This document shows positions 35,036-43,748 of a stretch of 64,000 bases of DNA, in pieces. A program made the position numbers and the translations under genes. Source of the stretch: Nocardioides marmorisolisilvae (GTDB lineage Bacteria; Actinomycetota; Actinomycetes; Propionibacteriales; Nocardioidaceae); NCBI RefSeq assembly GCF_031656915.1, contig NZ_CP134227.1, positions 2,418,001 to 2,482,000 of the forward strand, read 5' to 3'. A model generated the notes under the pieces. The model did no database searches. It was given only the letters and a program-made list of their open reading frames with translations, and was not told the DNA's origin. Numbering within the stretch: position 1 is the stretch's first letter; each line of letters begins with the position of its first letter.

Positions 35036-35853
35036 GAAGACTCCTTGGGACGCAGGATCGAGACCACGACGAGGCAGGCCATCGCCGCGAGGGCAAGCAC
35101 CGCGGCGATCGCGTACGCCGAGGTCTGCTGGAAGTTCTGGTAGGTGGCCTCGACCGCCAACGTGGCGGTCTGGGACTGGCCGATGATGTTGCCCGACACG
35201 ATCTTGACCGCGCCGAACTCGCCCAGCGAGCGGGCGATGGCGAGGACGACGCCGTAGACGACGGCCCACTTGATGCCCGGCAGAGTGATCCGACGGAAGG
35301 TCTGGACGGCGTTGGCCCCCAGGCTGCGGGCAGCCTGCTCCTGGTCGTCGCCGATCTCCTCGAGCACCGGCACCACCTCCCGGATGACGAGGGGCAGTGC
35401 CACGAAGACGGTGGCCATCACCATGCCCGGTGTGGAGAAGATGACCTGGTAGCCCCAGGCTTCCAACGTCGGGCCGAACCAGCCGCTGCGCCCGTTGTAG
35501 ACCAGCACGAGTGCCAGCCCGACGACGACCGGCGAGATCGACAGCGGCACGTCGATCAACACCGAGAGCAGCCGCTTCCCGGGGAAGTCGTAGCGGACCA
35601 GCAGCAGCGAGATGGTGACCCCGAAGACGAGGTTGATCACCACCGCCCACACCGTGATCGTCAGAGTGAGCGCGAGGGCGTGACTCACGGCCGGGTCGTC
35701 GAACGCCTTCAGGAATCCTCCGATGCCGTCGGCCAGGGCGTTCCTGAAGACCAGCGCCGTCGGCCAGGCGACGAGCATGAAGACGTAGCTGACGGTCAGC
35801 ACCCGCAGGCCCCAGCGCACCGCGACGGGTTCGCGCAACTGGTCAGTCGCCAT
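35032..35853 (-). CDS. cysW: sulfate ABC transporter permease CysW
   Basis: A 273-residue permease with six membrane helices and the BPD-transport EAA loop [20 protein letters not shown] and [40 protein letters not shown] resembles the C-terminal part of CysW, and [20 protein letters not shown] is typical of the pair. It overlaps cysT by 11 nt upstream and cysA by 4 nt downstream, so the operon order is sbp-cysT-cysW-cysA. It forms the membrane channel with CysT. Confidence 0.9.
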   Translation of the reverse strand: MATDQLREPVAVRWGLRVLTVSYVFMLVAWPTALVFRNALADGIGGFLKAFDDPAVSHALALTLTITVWAVVINLVFGVTISLLLVRYDFPGKRLLSVLIDVPLSISPVVVGLALVLVYNGRSGWFGPTLEAWGYQVIFSTPGMVMATVFVALPLVIREVVPVLEEIGDDQEQAARSLGANAVQTFRRITLPGIKWAVVYGVVLAIARSLGEFGAVKIVSGNIIGQSQTATLAVEATYQNFQQTSAYAIAAVLALAAMACLVVVSILRPKESS

Positions 35854-36697
35854 GACGAAGCCTCCGTCGTGAGATGAGGTCGAGTGCGACGATGACCGTC
35901 AGCGAGACCACCAGCAGGATCGCTGCGACGGACGCGGCTGCGGCCTGGTCACCGTTCTCGATGAAGGACAGGATCCGCACGGAGGCGACCTCGGTGCGGT
36001 TCGGCAGGTTGCCCGAGAGCAGCACGAGGGAGCCGTACTCACCGATCGCCCGCGCGAAGGAGAGGGCGGCGCCCGCAGTGATCGCCGGGACCAGCGAGGG
36101 CAGCACGATCCGCCGGAACGTGGTCCAGCGGCCGGCGCCCAGCGAGGCGGCGGCTTCCTCGGCGTCGCGCTCGAGGGTCTCGAGCACCGGCTGGACGGTC
36201 CGCACCACGAAGGGCAGCGTCACGAAGGCCAGCGCCAGGAACACGGCGATGCGCGTGTTCGCGATGTCGATCCCGATCGGTGTGCCTGGGCCGTAGAGCG
36301 CGAGCAGGACCAGTCCGGCCACGATCGTGGGCAAGGCGAACGGCACGTCGATCACCAGGTCGACCACGCGTCTTCCCCAGAACCGGTCGCGCACCAGCAC
36401 CCAAGCGAGTGCGGTGCCCATCGCGACGTTGAGCGCGGTGACGCCCAGGGACTGGAGGACGGTCAGCCTGATCGCGGCGGCGGTCTGGGAGCTGGTGACC
36501 ACGCTCCAGAACGCGGCCCACCCCCCGTCGCCGGCGGACACCAGCACGGCGGCGAGCGGGATCAGCACCAACAGGCTGAACCAGCCGACGGAGATGCCCA
36601 GGGCGAGCGTGGAGCCGGTGCCGAGGCTGCGGTGCCCGCGGGTACGACGCCGGCGCGCCGTACCCGCGACCGAGCGCGAAGCGGTGAGCGTGCTCAT
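35843..36697 (-). CDS. cysT: sulfate ABC transporter permease CysT
   Basis: A 284-residue permease. After a basic N-terminus (RRRRTRGHRSLG) come six helices, starting LALGISVGWFSLLVLIPLAA, and the EAA loop TLERDAEEAAASLGAGRWTT with FRRIVLPSLVPAITAGAALS. SFARAIGEYGSLVLLSGNLP is the family signature for CysT. It lies 4 bp after the binding-protein gene and overlaps cysW by 11 nt. Confidence 0.9.
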   Translation of the reverse strand: MSTLTASRSVAGTARRRRTRGHRSLGTGSTLALGISVGWFSLLVLIPLAAVLVSAGDGGWAAFWSVVTSSQTAAAIRLTVLQSLGVTALNVAMGTALAWVLVRDRFWGRRVVDLVIDVPFALPTIVAGLVLLALYGPGTPIGIDIANTRIAVFLALAFVTLPFVVRTVQPVLETLERDAEEAAASLGAGRWTTFRRIVLPSLVPAITAGAALSFARAIGEYGSLVLLSGNLPNRTEVASVRILSFIENGDQAAAASVAAILLVVSLTVIVALDLISRRRLRHGD

Positions 36698-36701
36698 CGG
36701 G

Positions 36702-37736
36702 TCAGGACTTCCCTGCCGCCGCGAGGAGCTTGGTGACGATCCCGTGCGTCGGGTCGAAGAACCTCGGGTCGGCGACCTTCCAGCCGCCGAAGTCCTTGTC
36801 GATCGTCAGCAAGGTCTGCGGCTGCGGGAAGGGGTTGCTCGGGTCGTTCGCACCCTCCACCGGCACGCGGATGCTGCTGATCAGCGGCCGGAAGCCCTGC
36901 TTCGCGTAGTCGGTCTGGCCCTGTTTGCTGAGCTGGAAGGCCAGGAAGCTCTTCGCGGCCGGGCTGGCGTTCTCGGTCAATGCCCCGGCGTTCTGGATGA
37001 GCAGGGTCTGCGCAGGCACGACGTAGTCGAAGTCCGCACCCGCCTGGCGCGCCTCGATCGCCTCGTCCTCGTAGGAGAGCAGCACGTCGCCGGTGCCGCC
37101 CTGGAAGGCGGTCGTCGCGTCATGTCCGCTGCCGGGCAGCGCCACGGTGTGTGCGATCAGCTGCTTCAGGTAGGTCGTCGCCTGCGCGGGGCTCCTGCCC
37201 TGGGCGATCTGTGACCCGTAGGCGGCCAGGATGTTCCACTTGGCCGAGCCCGACGAGCCGGGGTTCGGGGTCACGACCCTCACCCCGGGCCGGACCAGGT
37301 CGTTCCACCCGGTGATGTGATCGGGGTTGCCCTTGCGCACGACCATCACCACCACCGACTGCGTGATGACGCCGTGCTCGGGTCCGTCGGCCCAGTCCTT
37401 GGCGACCACGCCTCCGTCGACGAGCTTGGCCACGTCGGGCTCGAGCGAGAGGTGCACCTCGTCGACCTTCTGACCGGCCAGGACGGCACGGGACTCGTCG
37501 CCGGAGGCGCCGTACGACTGCCTGAAGGCGACCCCCTTGCCGGCGGCGGTCTTCTGGAAGTCGGCGATCACCTGCTTGTTGGCGGTCTGCAGCACCGAGA
37601 AGCCGGCGATGCCGACCGACCGGGCGCCCGTGCCGGCACCCGAGGCGGTGGCGCAACCGGCCGCCACCGCCACGGCGCCCACGATCGCGACCGCGGTGCC
37701 GGCACGACGTACCCAGCGACTGTTCAGCTTCTCCAT
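36702..37736 (-). CDS. sbp: sulfate-binding lipoprotein of the ABC transporter
   Basis: A 344-residue substrate-binding lipoprotein. The signal (GTAVAIVGAVAVAAGC) ends at Cys28 in a lipobox-like VAAGC, so it should be membrane-anchored. The mature part has SVGIAGFSVLQTANKQVIAD, RQSYGASGDESRAVLAGQKV and VNPNPGSSGSAKW-like VTPNPGSSGSAKWNILAAYG, the sulfate-binding loop, followed by GTGDVLLSYEDEAIEARQAG. These match Sbp/CysP. The ATG at 37736 is fixed by AAGGGGAG 4 nt upstream. It is the first gene of the sulfate operon. Confidence 0.9.
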   Translation of the reverse strand: MEKLNSRWVRRAGTAVAIVGAVAVAAGCATASGAGTGARSVGIAGFSVLQTANKQVIADFQKTAAGKGVAFRQSYGASGDESRAVLAGQKVDEVHLSLEPDVAKLVDGGVVAKDWADGPEHGVITQSVVVMVVRKGNPDHITGWNDLVRPGVRVVTPNPGSSGSAKWNILAAYGSQIAQGRSPAQATTYLKQLIAHTVALPGSGHDATTAFQGGTGDVLLSYEDEAIEARQAGADFDYVVPAQTLLIQNAGALTENASPAAKSFLAFQLSKQGQTDYAKQGFRPLISSIRVPVEGANDPSNPFPQPQTLLTIDKDFGGWKVADPRFFDPTHGIVTKLLAAAGKS

Positions 37737-37797
37737 CAAGCTCCCCTTCCGAGGATCAACGGCCCGGGCATGCTGCCCTCGGACCAACCTAAGTAAT

Positions 37798-37857
37798 AGT
37801 AGCAAGTTAGTCGGATTACGTAGAGAACGCTACTTTACGCAGGTGACGCTGGTCACC
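37798..37857. promoter_or_regulatory. divergent control region of sbp-cysTWA and korAB with two palindromes
   Basis: AGTAGC (37798-37803) and GCTACT (37829-37834) form an inverted repeat with a 25-nt spacer, extended by GTAA on the outside. It lies about 60-95 bp upstream of sbp and fits an operator of a sulfur-responsive regulator. A perfect palindrome, GGTGACGCTGGTCACC at 37842-37857, contains GTGA-N6-TCAC, the CRP/GlxR-type core, and lies 114 bp before korA. Confidence 0.5.
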
Positions 37858-37970
37858 ACGGCGCATTGATCGCTGAGACGGCGTGTCGCGACTGGGCCAG
37901 CGCACTATCGTGGAATGGCGGTGTGGCACTGGGGAGGACGAGTGCGAGCCGGAGCGAAAGAAGGAGTGGC

Positions 37971-39938
37971 GTGGCGAAGCGGGTCGAGCAGCTCGATCGG
38001 GTGATCATCCGGTTCGCGGGTGACTCTGGTGATGGGATGCAGTTGACGGGTGATCGGTTCACCCAGGAGTCGGCGGCGTTCGGCAATGACTTGTCGACGT
38101 TTCCGAACTTTCCTGCCGAGATCCGTGCTCCGCAGGGCACGTTGCCGGGGGTGAGCTCGTTCCAGGTCCATTTCGCCGACCACGACATCTTGACCGCCGG
38201 TGATGCTCCGGATGTGTTGGTGGCGATGAACCCGGCGGCGTTGCGGGCGAATCTGGCCGACATGGCGCCGGGCACGGCGATCATCGTGGACTCTCATGAC
38301 TTCACCTCGCGGAACCTGGCCAAGGCGGGCTATGAGGCGAACCCGTTGGAGCAGGAGGGTGCGGAGGGGTTGGCCCAGCGGTACAACCTCTCGGTGCTGG
38401 ACCTGACCGGGATGACGGTCGAGGCGGTCAAGGAGTTCGGGCTCTCCCGCAAGGACGCGGCGCGGGCGAAGAACATGTTCGCGTTGGGGATGTTGTCGTG
38501 GATGTATGGGCGTCCGACCGAGACCACGATCGCGTTCTTGGAGAAGCGGTTCGCCAAGGCTCCTGACATCCGCGACGCCAACGTGACCGCGTTCCGGGCT
38601 GGATGGAACTTCGGGGAGACCACCGAGGCGTTCGCGGTGCAGTACGAGGTCAAGCCGGCGCCGATGCCGCCGGGGACCTACCGCAACATCTCGGGGAACC
38701 TGGCCCTGGCCTACGGGGTGGTCGCTGCGGGCGTGGCCTCCGGGCTGCCGATCTTCTTGGGCACCTATCCGATCACCCCGGCCTCGGACATCCTGCACGA
38801 GCTGAGCAAGCACAAGGGCTTCGGGATCACCACCTTCCAGGCCGAGGACGAGATCGCCGGGATCGGCGCCGCCCTGGGTGCCTCCTTCGCCGGCTCGCTG
38901 GGAGTGACCACCACCTCGGGGCCCGGGATCGCGCTGAAGTCCGAGACCATCGGGCTCGCGGTGATGACCGAGCTGCCCCTGGTCGTCATCGACGTCCAGC
39001 GCGGGGGGCCCTCGACCGGGCTGCCCACCAAGACCGAGCAGGCCGACCTGCTGCAGGCGATGTTCGGCCGCAACGGCGAGGCCCCGGTCCCGATCGTGGC
39101 GCCGTGCTCACCGGGCGACTGCTTCGACGCCGCGCTGGAGGCCGCCCGGATCGCGGTCACCTACCGCACCCCGGTGCTCCTGCTCTCCGATGGCTACCTG
39201 GCCAACGGCTCCGAGCCCTGGCGGGTCCCCGAGATGGCCGACCTGCCGGTCATCGACCCCGCGTTCGCCACCGGACCCAACCACGCCAGCGCGAAGGCGA
39301 CCGACGGGCAGCCCGACGAGTTCTGGCCCTACCTGCGCGACGAGCAGACCCTGGCCCGACCGTGGGCGATCCCCGGCACCCCCGGCATCGAGCACCGCAT
39401 CGGCGGTCTGGAGAAGGAAGGCATCAAGGGCGGATCGGGCAACATCTCCTACGACCCGGCCAACCACGACTTCATGGTCCGCACCCGCGCCGCCAAGGTC
39501 GAGCGGATCGCGGAGTCCCTGCCCCCACTGGTCGTCGACGACCCCTCCGGGAGCGCCCGGGTGCTGGTCCTGGGCTGGGGCTCGACCTACGGCCCGATCG
39601 GCGCCGCAGTACGCCGGGTCCGCGCCGCCGGCCACGACGTCGCCCAGGTCCACCTGCGTCACCTCAACCCCTTCCCGGCCGACCTCGGCGAGATCCTCAA
39701 GGGCTACGACAAGGTCCTGGTCCCGGAGATGAACCTGGGCCAGCTCTCCATGCTGCTGCGCGCCAAGTACCTCGTCGACGTCGTCGGCTACAACCAGGTC
39801 AACGGCCTGCCCCTGAAGTCCGCCGAGCTCGCCGAGGCCATCACCAACCTGATCGACACCACCGACCCGACCCACCCGCCACGACCCGGGGGCAACCACA
39901 CCCCCCAGGACACCCCCGAGAAGGTGACCGTGCGATGA
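37971..39938 (+). CDS. korA: 2-oxoacid:ferredoxin oxidoreductase, fused gamma/alpha subunit
   Basis: A 655-residue protein combining a gamma domain (~1-190; VIIRFAGDSGDGMQLTGDRF, ending near FGLSRKDAARAKNMFALGML) with the alpha domain (FLGTYPITPASDILHELSKH; GIGAALGASFAGSLGVTTTS), as in mycobacterial KorA. With KorB it decarboxylates 2-oxoglutarate (or a related 2-oxoacid) to acyl-CoA with reduction of ferredoxin. The GTG at 37971 is chosen because AAGGAG lies 4-5 nt upstream; the frame is open back to 37866. korB starts in an ATGA overlap. The first third uses G- and T-ending codons, unlike the C-ending codons later on. Confidence 0.9.
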   Translation: MAKRVEQLDRVIIRFAGDSGDGMQLTGDRFTQESAAFGNDLSTFPNFPAEIRAPQGTLPGVSSFQVHFADHDILTAGDAPDVLVAMNPAALRANLADMAPGTAIIVDSHDFTSRNLAKAGYEANPLEQEGAEGLAQRYNLSVLDLTGMTVEAVKEFGLSRKDAARAKNMFALGMLSWMYGRPTETTIAFLEKRFAKAPDIRDANVTAFRAGWNFGETTEAFAVQYEVKPAPMPPGTYRNISGNLALAYGVVAAGVASGLPIFLGTYPITPASDILHELSKHKGFGITTFQAEDEIAGIGAALGASFAGSLGVTTTSGPGIALKSETIGLAVMTELPLVVIDVQRGGPSTGLPTKTEQADLLQAMFGRNGEAPVPIVAPCSPGDCFDAALEAARIAVTYRTPVLLLSDGYLANGSEPWRVPEMADLPVIDPAFATGPNHASAKATDGQPDEFWPYLRDEQTLARPWAIPGTPGIEHRIGGLEKEGIKGGSGNISYDPANHDFMVRTRAAKVERIAESLPPLVVDDPSGSARVLVLGWGSTYGPIGAAVRRVRAAGHDVAQVHLRHLNPFPADLGEILKGYDKVLVPEMNLGQLSMLLRAKYLVDVVGYNQVNGLPLKSAELAEAITNLIDTTDPTHPPRPGGNHTPQDTPEKVTVR

Positions 39939-41044
39939 CCCAGTCCGTCGAGCTGCCCTTCCCCGGCCTGCGCGAGGTCCCCGCACTGGGCCCCGAGGAC
40001 GCCAAGCAGACCCGCAAGGAGTTCACCTCCGACCAGGAGGTCCGCTGGTGCCCCGGCTGCGGCGACTACGCCGTCCTCGCCGCGGTCCAGGGATTCCTGC
40101 CCGAGCTGGGCCTCAAACGCGAGAACATCGTGTTCATCTCCGGCATCGGCTGCTCGAGCCGGTTCCCCTACTACCTCGACACCTTCGGGATGCACTCCAT
40201 CCACGGCCGTGCCCCGGCCATCGCCACCGGCATCGCCACCAGCCGCGCCGACCTCTCGGTCTGGGTCGTCACCGGCGACGGCGACGCCCTGTCCATCGGC
40301 GGCAACCACCTCATCCACGCCATGCGCCGCAACGTCAACCTCAAGATCCTGCTGTTCAACAACCGGATCTACGGCCTCACCAAGGGCCAGTACTCCCCCA
40401 CCTCCGAGACCGGCAAGGTCACCAAGTCCACCCCCGTCGGCTCGGTCGACCACCCCTTCAACCCGGTCTCCCTGGCCCTGGGCGCCGAAGCCTCCTTCGT
40501 GGCCCGCACCATCGACTCCGACCGCAAGCACCTCACCTCGGTGCTCACCGCCGCCGCCGCCCACCGCGGCACCGCCCTGGTCGAGATCTACCAGAACTGC
40601 CCCATCTTCAACGACGGCGCCTTCGACGCCCTCAAGACCAGCCCCCGCTCGGGCAGCACCGACCCCGACGACACCGACCCCACCCACGCCGTCATCCCGC
40701 TCGTCCACGGCGAACCCATCCGCTTCGGCACCGACAACCAGTACGGCGTGATCCGCAAGCCCAACGGCGCCGTCGACGTCGTCGAGATCAACCCCAGCAA
40801 CCAGGCCGACATCCTCGTCCACGACGCCCACGAGCCCGACCCCACCACCGCGTTCGCGCTCTCCCGCCTCACCGACGCCGGCGTCCTGCACCGCTCCCCC
40901 ATCGGCATCTTCCGCGACATCGACCGCCCCACCTACGACGACCAAGCCCGCAACCAGATCACCACCGCCGCCCAAGCCATCGACGACCCCACCACCGCCC
41001 TCGCCGGCCTCATCAACGCCGGCGACACCTGGACCGTCATCTGA
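39935..41044 (+). CDS. korB: 2-oxoacid:ferredoxin oxidoreductase, beta subunit
   Basis: A 369-residue thiamine-diphosphate-binding subunit. Cluster Cys in VRWCPGCGDYAVLAA and FISGIGCSSRFPYYL, plus the ThDP/Mg motif VVTGDGDALSIGGNHLIHAM with NLKILLFNNRIYGLTKGQYS, are all in place. The 3' part (AVIPLVHGEPIRFGTDNQYG) matches the family. The start overlaps the korA stop (ATGA). Third positions are nearly all C, giving a strong C skew that also opens a 453-codon frame on the opposite strand. The partner ferredoxin is not in this window. Confidence 0.92.
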   Translation: MTQSVELPFPGLREVPALGPEDAKQTRKEFTSDQEVRWCPGCGDYAVLAAVQGFLPELGLKRENIVFISGIGCSSRFPYYLDTFGMHSIHGRAPAIATGIATSRADLSVWVVTGDGDALSIGGNHLIHAMRRNVNLKILLFNNRIYGLTKGQYSPTSETGKVTKSTPVGSVDHPFNPVSLALGAEASFVARTIDSDRKHLTSVLTAAAAHRGTALVEIYQNCPIFNDGAFDALKTSPRSGSTDPDDTDPTHAVIPLVHGEPIRFGTDNQYGVIRKPNGAVDVVEINPSNQADILVHDAHEPDPTTAFALSRLTDAGVLHRSPIGIFRDIDRPTYDDQARNQITTAAQAIDDPTTALAGLINAGDTWTVI

Positions 41045-41072
41045 TCCTGGGAACGACGAAGCGCCGTCATCC

Positions 41073-41088
41073 CGGGCACGAGTGCCCG
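41073..41088 (+). terminator. hairpin after korB (possible terminator)
   Basis: CGGGCAC-ga-GTGCCCG forms a short perfect stem 28 bp after the korB stop. No T-run follows, so if it terminates transcription it does so weakly or with Rho. Confidence 0.3.
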
Positions 41089-41229
41089 CGCCGTGAGCGC
41101 CGCGCGCAGTCTGCTCAAGCGCAGGTGATGCGCCCCTGAGGTCGTGCACCGAAGAACGGGTAAAGCCTCAGGGCCAGCATTTCCGGCCCTCCGCGTCTCC
41201 GCTGCCGGCGGCTCGGCTAGCGTTTGCTC

Positions 41230-42138
41230 GTGACGGAGCAGCGGCGTGGGTTCGTGCTGGGCGTCGCGGCGTACCTGATCTGGGGCCTCTTCCCGCTCTA
41301 CTGGCCGCTCCTCGAGCCGGCAGGCGCGCTGGAGATCCTCGCCCACCGGGTGCTCTGGTCCGTGGTGACCGTGCTGGTCCTGCTGATCGCGTTGCGCCGT
41401 AGCAAGCAGCTGCGAGCGATCATCGCGGACCGACGGCGACGGAGCCTGCTGCTGGTCGCGGCGGTCGTGATCGCGGTGAACTGGGGCACCTACATCTGGG
41501 GCGTCAACAACCACCGGGTCGTGGAGACCTCACTGGGCTACTTCATCAACCCGCTGGTGACCGTGCTGATGGGCGTGCTCATCCTCCACGAGCGGCTCCG
41601 CCGCTGGCAGTGGGCCGCGATCGGGATCGCCGGCGTCGCGGTCGTCGGGTTGACGGTCGAGTACGGCCACCCGCCCTGGATCGCCCTGGTGCTCGCCCTG
41701 TCCTTCGGCACGTATGGGCTGGCCAAGAAGCAGGCGGGCGTCGAGGCCGTCGAGAGCCTGGCCTTCGAGACCTTGGTGCTGGTCCCGGTCGCGGCCGCCT
41801 ACCTCGCCTGGCTGGGCGCGCACGGCGACGGGCACTTCACCTCGGACGGGGTGGGCCACGCGGTGATGCTGGCCACCAGCGGCGTCGTCACGGCGGTCCC
41901 GCTGCTCTGCTTCGGCGCCGCCGCCATCCGCATCCCGATGACCACGATCGGCCTGCTGCAGTACCTCACCCCCGTCCTGCAGTTCGTGATCGGGGTGGCG
42001 TTGCTGCACGAGCAGATGACGCCGATGCGCTGGGTCGGCTTCGTGCTGGTGTGGCTGGCCCTGTCTGTCTTCACCGTCGAGGCGCTCCGGCACCACCGCC
42101 GCCAGTTGGCGCTGTCAGCGGAGGCTGTCGCGCTCTGA
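41230..42138 (+). CDS. rarD: EamA-family transporter RarD
   Basis: A 302-residue membrane protein with ten predicted helices in two EamA repeats: FVLGVAAYLIWGLFPLYWPL at the start, LLVAAVVIAVNWGTYIWGVN, and IRIPMTTIGLLQYLTPVLQF in the second half. NHRVVETSLGYFINPLVTVL matches the RarD consensus. The substrate is unclear (chloramphenicol resistance was reported for relatives). The GTG at 41230 is preferred over TTG 41224 because TAGCGT (41218-41223) ends 6 nt before it, the leaderless spacing repeated in this genome. Confidence 0.85.
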   Translation: MTEQRRGFVLGVAAYLIWGLFPLYWPLLEPAGALEILAHRVLWSVVTVLVLLIALRRSKQLRAIIADRRRRSLLLVAAVVIAVNWGTYIWGVNNHRVVETSLGYFINPLVTVLMGVLILHERLRRWQWAAIGIAGVAVVGLTVEYGHPPWIALVLALSFGTYGLAKKQAGVEAVESLAFETLVLVPVAAAYLAWLGAHGDGHFTSDGVGHAVMLATSGVVTAVPLLCFGAAAIRIPMTTIGLLQYLTPVLQFVIGVALLHEQMTPMRWVGFVLVWLALSVFTVEALRHHRRQLALSAEAVAL

Positions 42139-42191
42139 GGCCGCGCGCGCCGACGATCTGCCCGCCGTGGAGTCGGGTCCATACTGGCCAG

Positions 42192-43745
42192 ATGACTGAT
42201 TCTCGGCAGCCATTGGCAGGAAGCGACCGCACCGCGGTCGGGACGATCATCGAGCCGGTCCCCGGCGACGAGCGGGCCCAGGTGACGCTGGTCCTCCGAC
42301 GCCGCTCGGAAGGAGACCCGCCGGCCTACCACGCTGGAGGCGATGCGGCGCCGCTGAGCTCCTCGGTACTGGGCGAGCAGTACGGCGCCGAGCCGACCGA
42401 TGTCGAGCGGGTGACGTCCTACCTCGAGGGTCGAGGGGCCCGCGTCGTCGACGCGCACGCCGCGTCGCGACGTCTCCGGGTCGAGGCCGACGTACAGACC
42501 CTCTCCGAGCTGTTCGGTACGGCGCTGCACCGGATCACCCGTAACGACGGACGGGTGCAGACGCGGATGAGGTCCGGCGCGCTCACGGTGCCGCCCGAGC
42601 TCGCCGATGCCGTCGTCGCTGTGCTCGGCCTCGACGACCGCCCCCAGGCACTGACCCGCTCGGTGTTCGCCGACCCCCGGGCACAGCAGGCGAGCTACAC
42701 ACCGCTGGACCTCGCACGCATCTACGGCATGCCGGACGGCGACGGCAGCGGCCAGACCGTGGCGATCATCGAGCTCGGTGGCGGCTTCGGACAGTCCGAC
42801 CTGGACACCTACTTCGGTGGCCTCGGCCTTGCCACCCCGACGGTCACGGCGGTGGGGGTCGACGGCGCGACGAACCAGCCGGGCCAGGACCCGAACGGCG
42901 CGGACGGCGAGGTGCTGCTGGACATCGAGGTGGTCGGAGCGCTCGCGCCCAAGGCCGACCTGCTCGTCTACTTCGCGCCGAACAGCGACTCCGGCTTCGT
43001 CGACGCGATCTCCCAGGCCGCGCACGCGAGCCCGACGCCCGCCGCGATCAGCATCAGCTGGGGCCAGAGCGAGGACCAGTGGACCGCCCAGGCGCGCACC
43101 GCAATGGACGGCGCGATCGCGGACGCAGTGGCGATGGGCGTCACCGTCACCGTGGCCGCTGGCGACAACGGCAGCAGCGATGCAGGCGCAGGTGTGCATG
43201 CGGACTTCCCGGCTTCCAGCCCGCACGCCCTCGGCTGCGGCGGCACCACGCTGCACAGCTCCGGCGGCACCACCACCGAGACCGTCTGGGACGACGGCGG
43301 GCAGGGCGGCGCAACCGGTGGCGGGGTCAGCGACGTGTTCCCGGTGCCGGACTGGCAGTCCGGGGTGGGCGTGCCGGACCGCTCAGGCACCCAGAAGAGC
43401 GGCCGAGGCGTGCCCGACGTGGCCGGCGACGCAGACCCCCAGACCGGCTACCAGGTGTACGTCGACGGCAAGGCTGCGGTGATCGGCGGCACCAGCGCGG
43501 TGGCACCACTGTGGGCGGGACTGGTCGCTCGACTCGCCCAGGCCCGCGGCAAGCCGCTCGGGTTGCTCCAGCCGGTGCTGTACGCCGGCCTCGGCGCCGG
43601 CCAGCCGGCCACGGGTCTGCGGGACATCACCAGCGGCAACAACGGCGCCTACACAGCCGGACCGGGATGGGACGCCTGCACCGGGCTCGGGGTCCCGGAC
43701 GCGGACATCGCCGGGGTACTCACCGGGGTCGTCACGGGGGGTTGA
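42192..43745 (+). CDS. sedolisin (S53) family serine-carboxyl protease
   Basis: A 517-residue protease with an N-terminal activation domain (~1-150; SSVLGEQYGAEPTDVERVTS, FGTALHRITRNDGRVQTRMR) and a catalytic domain. The Glu/Asp pair sits in ADGEVLLDIEVVGALAPKAD (near residues 240 and 244), the oxyanion Asp in TVTVAAGDNGSSDAG and the nucleophile Ser in VIGGTSAVAPLWAGL (near 435). No signal peptide is seen; CATACT 6 nt before the ATG suggests a leaderless transcript. Related kumamolisins are exported, so how this one leaves the cell, or whether it does, is unclear. Confidence 0.85.
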   Translation: MTDSRQPLAGSDRTAVGTIIEPVPGDERAQVTLVLRRRSEGDPPAYHAGGDAAPLSSSVLGEQYGAEPTDVERVTSYLEGRGARVVDAHAASRRLRVEADVQTLSELFGTALHRITRNDGRVQTRMRSGALTVPPELADAVVAVLGLDDRPQALTRSVFADPRAQQASYTPLDLARIYGMPDGDGSGQTVAIIELGGGFGQSDLDTYFGGLGLATPTVTAVGVDGATNQPGQDPNGADGEVLLDIEVVGALAPKADLLVYFAPNSDSGFVDAISQAAHASPTPAAISISWGQSEDQWTAQARTAMDGAIADAVAMGVTVTVAAGDNGSSDAGAGVHADFPASSPHALGCGGTTLHSSGGTTTETVWDDGGQGGATGGGVSDVFPVPDWQSGVGVPDRSGTQKSGRGVPDVAGDADPQTGYQVYVDGKAAVIGGTSAVAPLWAGLVARLAQARGKPLGLLQPVLYAGLGAGQPATGLRDITSGNNGAYTAGPGWDACTGLGVPDADIAGVLTGVVTGG

Positions 43746-43748
43746 GCG

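Noticed and set aside
39788-41149. 453-codon open frame on the minus strand opposite korB, rich in Gly, Val and Asp
   Set aside because: It is a by-product of the strong C skew of korB; composition is low-complexity and no family or ribosome binding site is seen.
41799-43256. Long minus-strand frame opposite rarD and the sedolisin
   Set aside because: Fully covered by two well-supported plus-strand genes; its translation has no domain resemblance.
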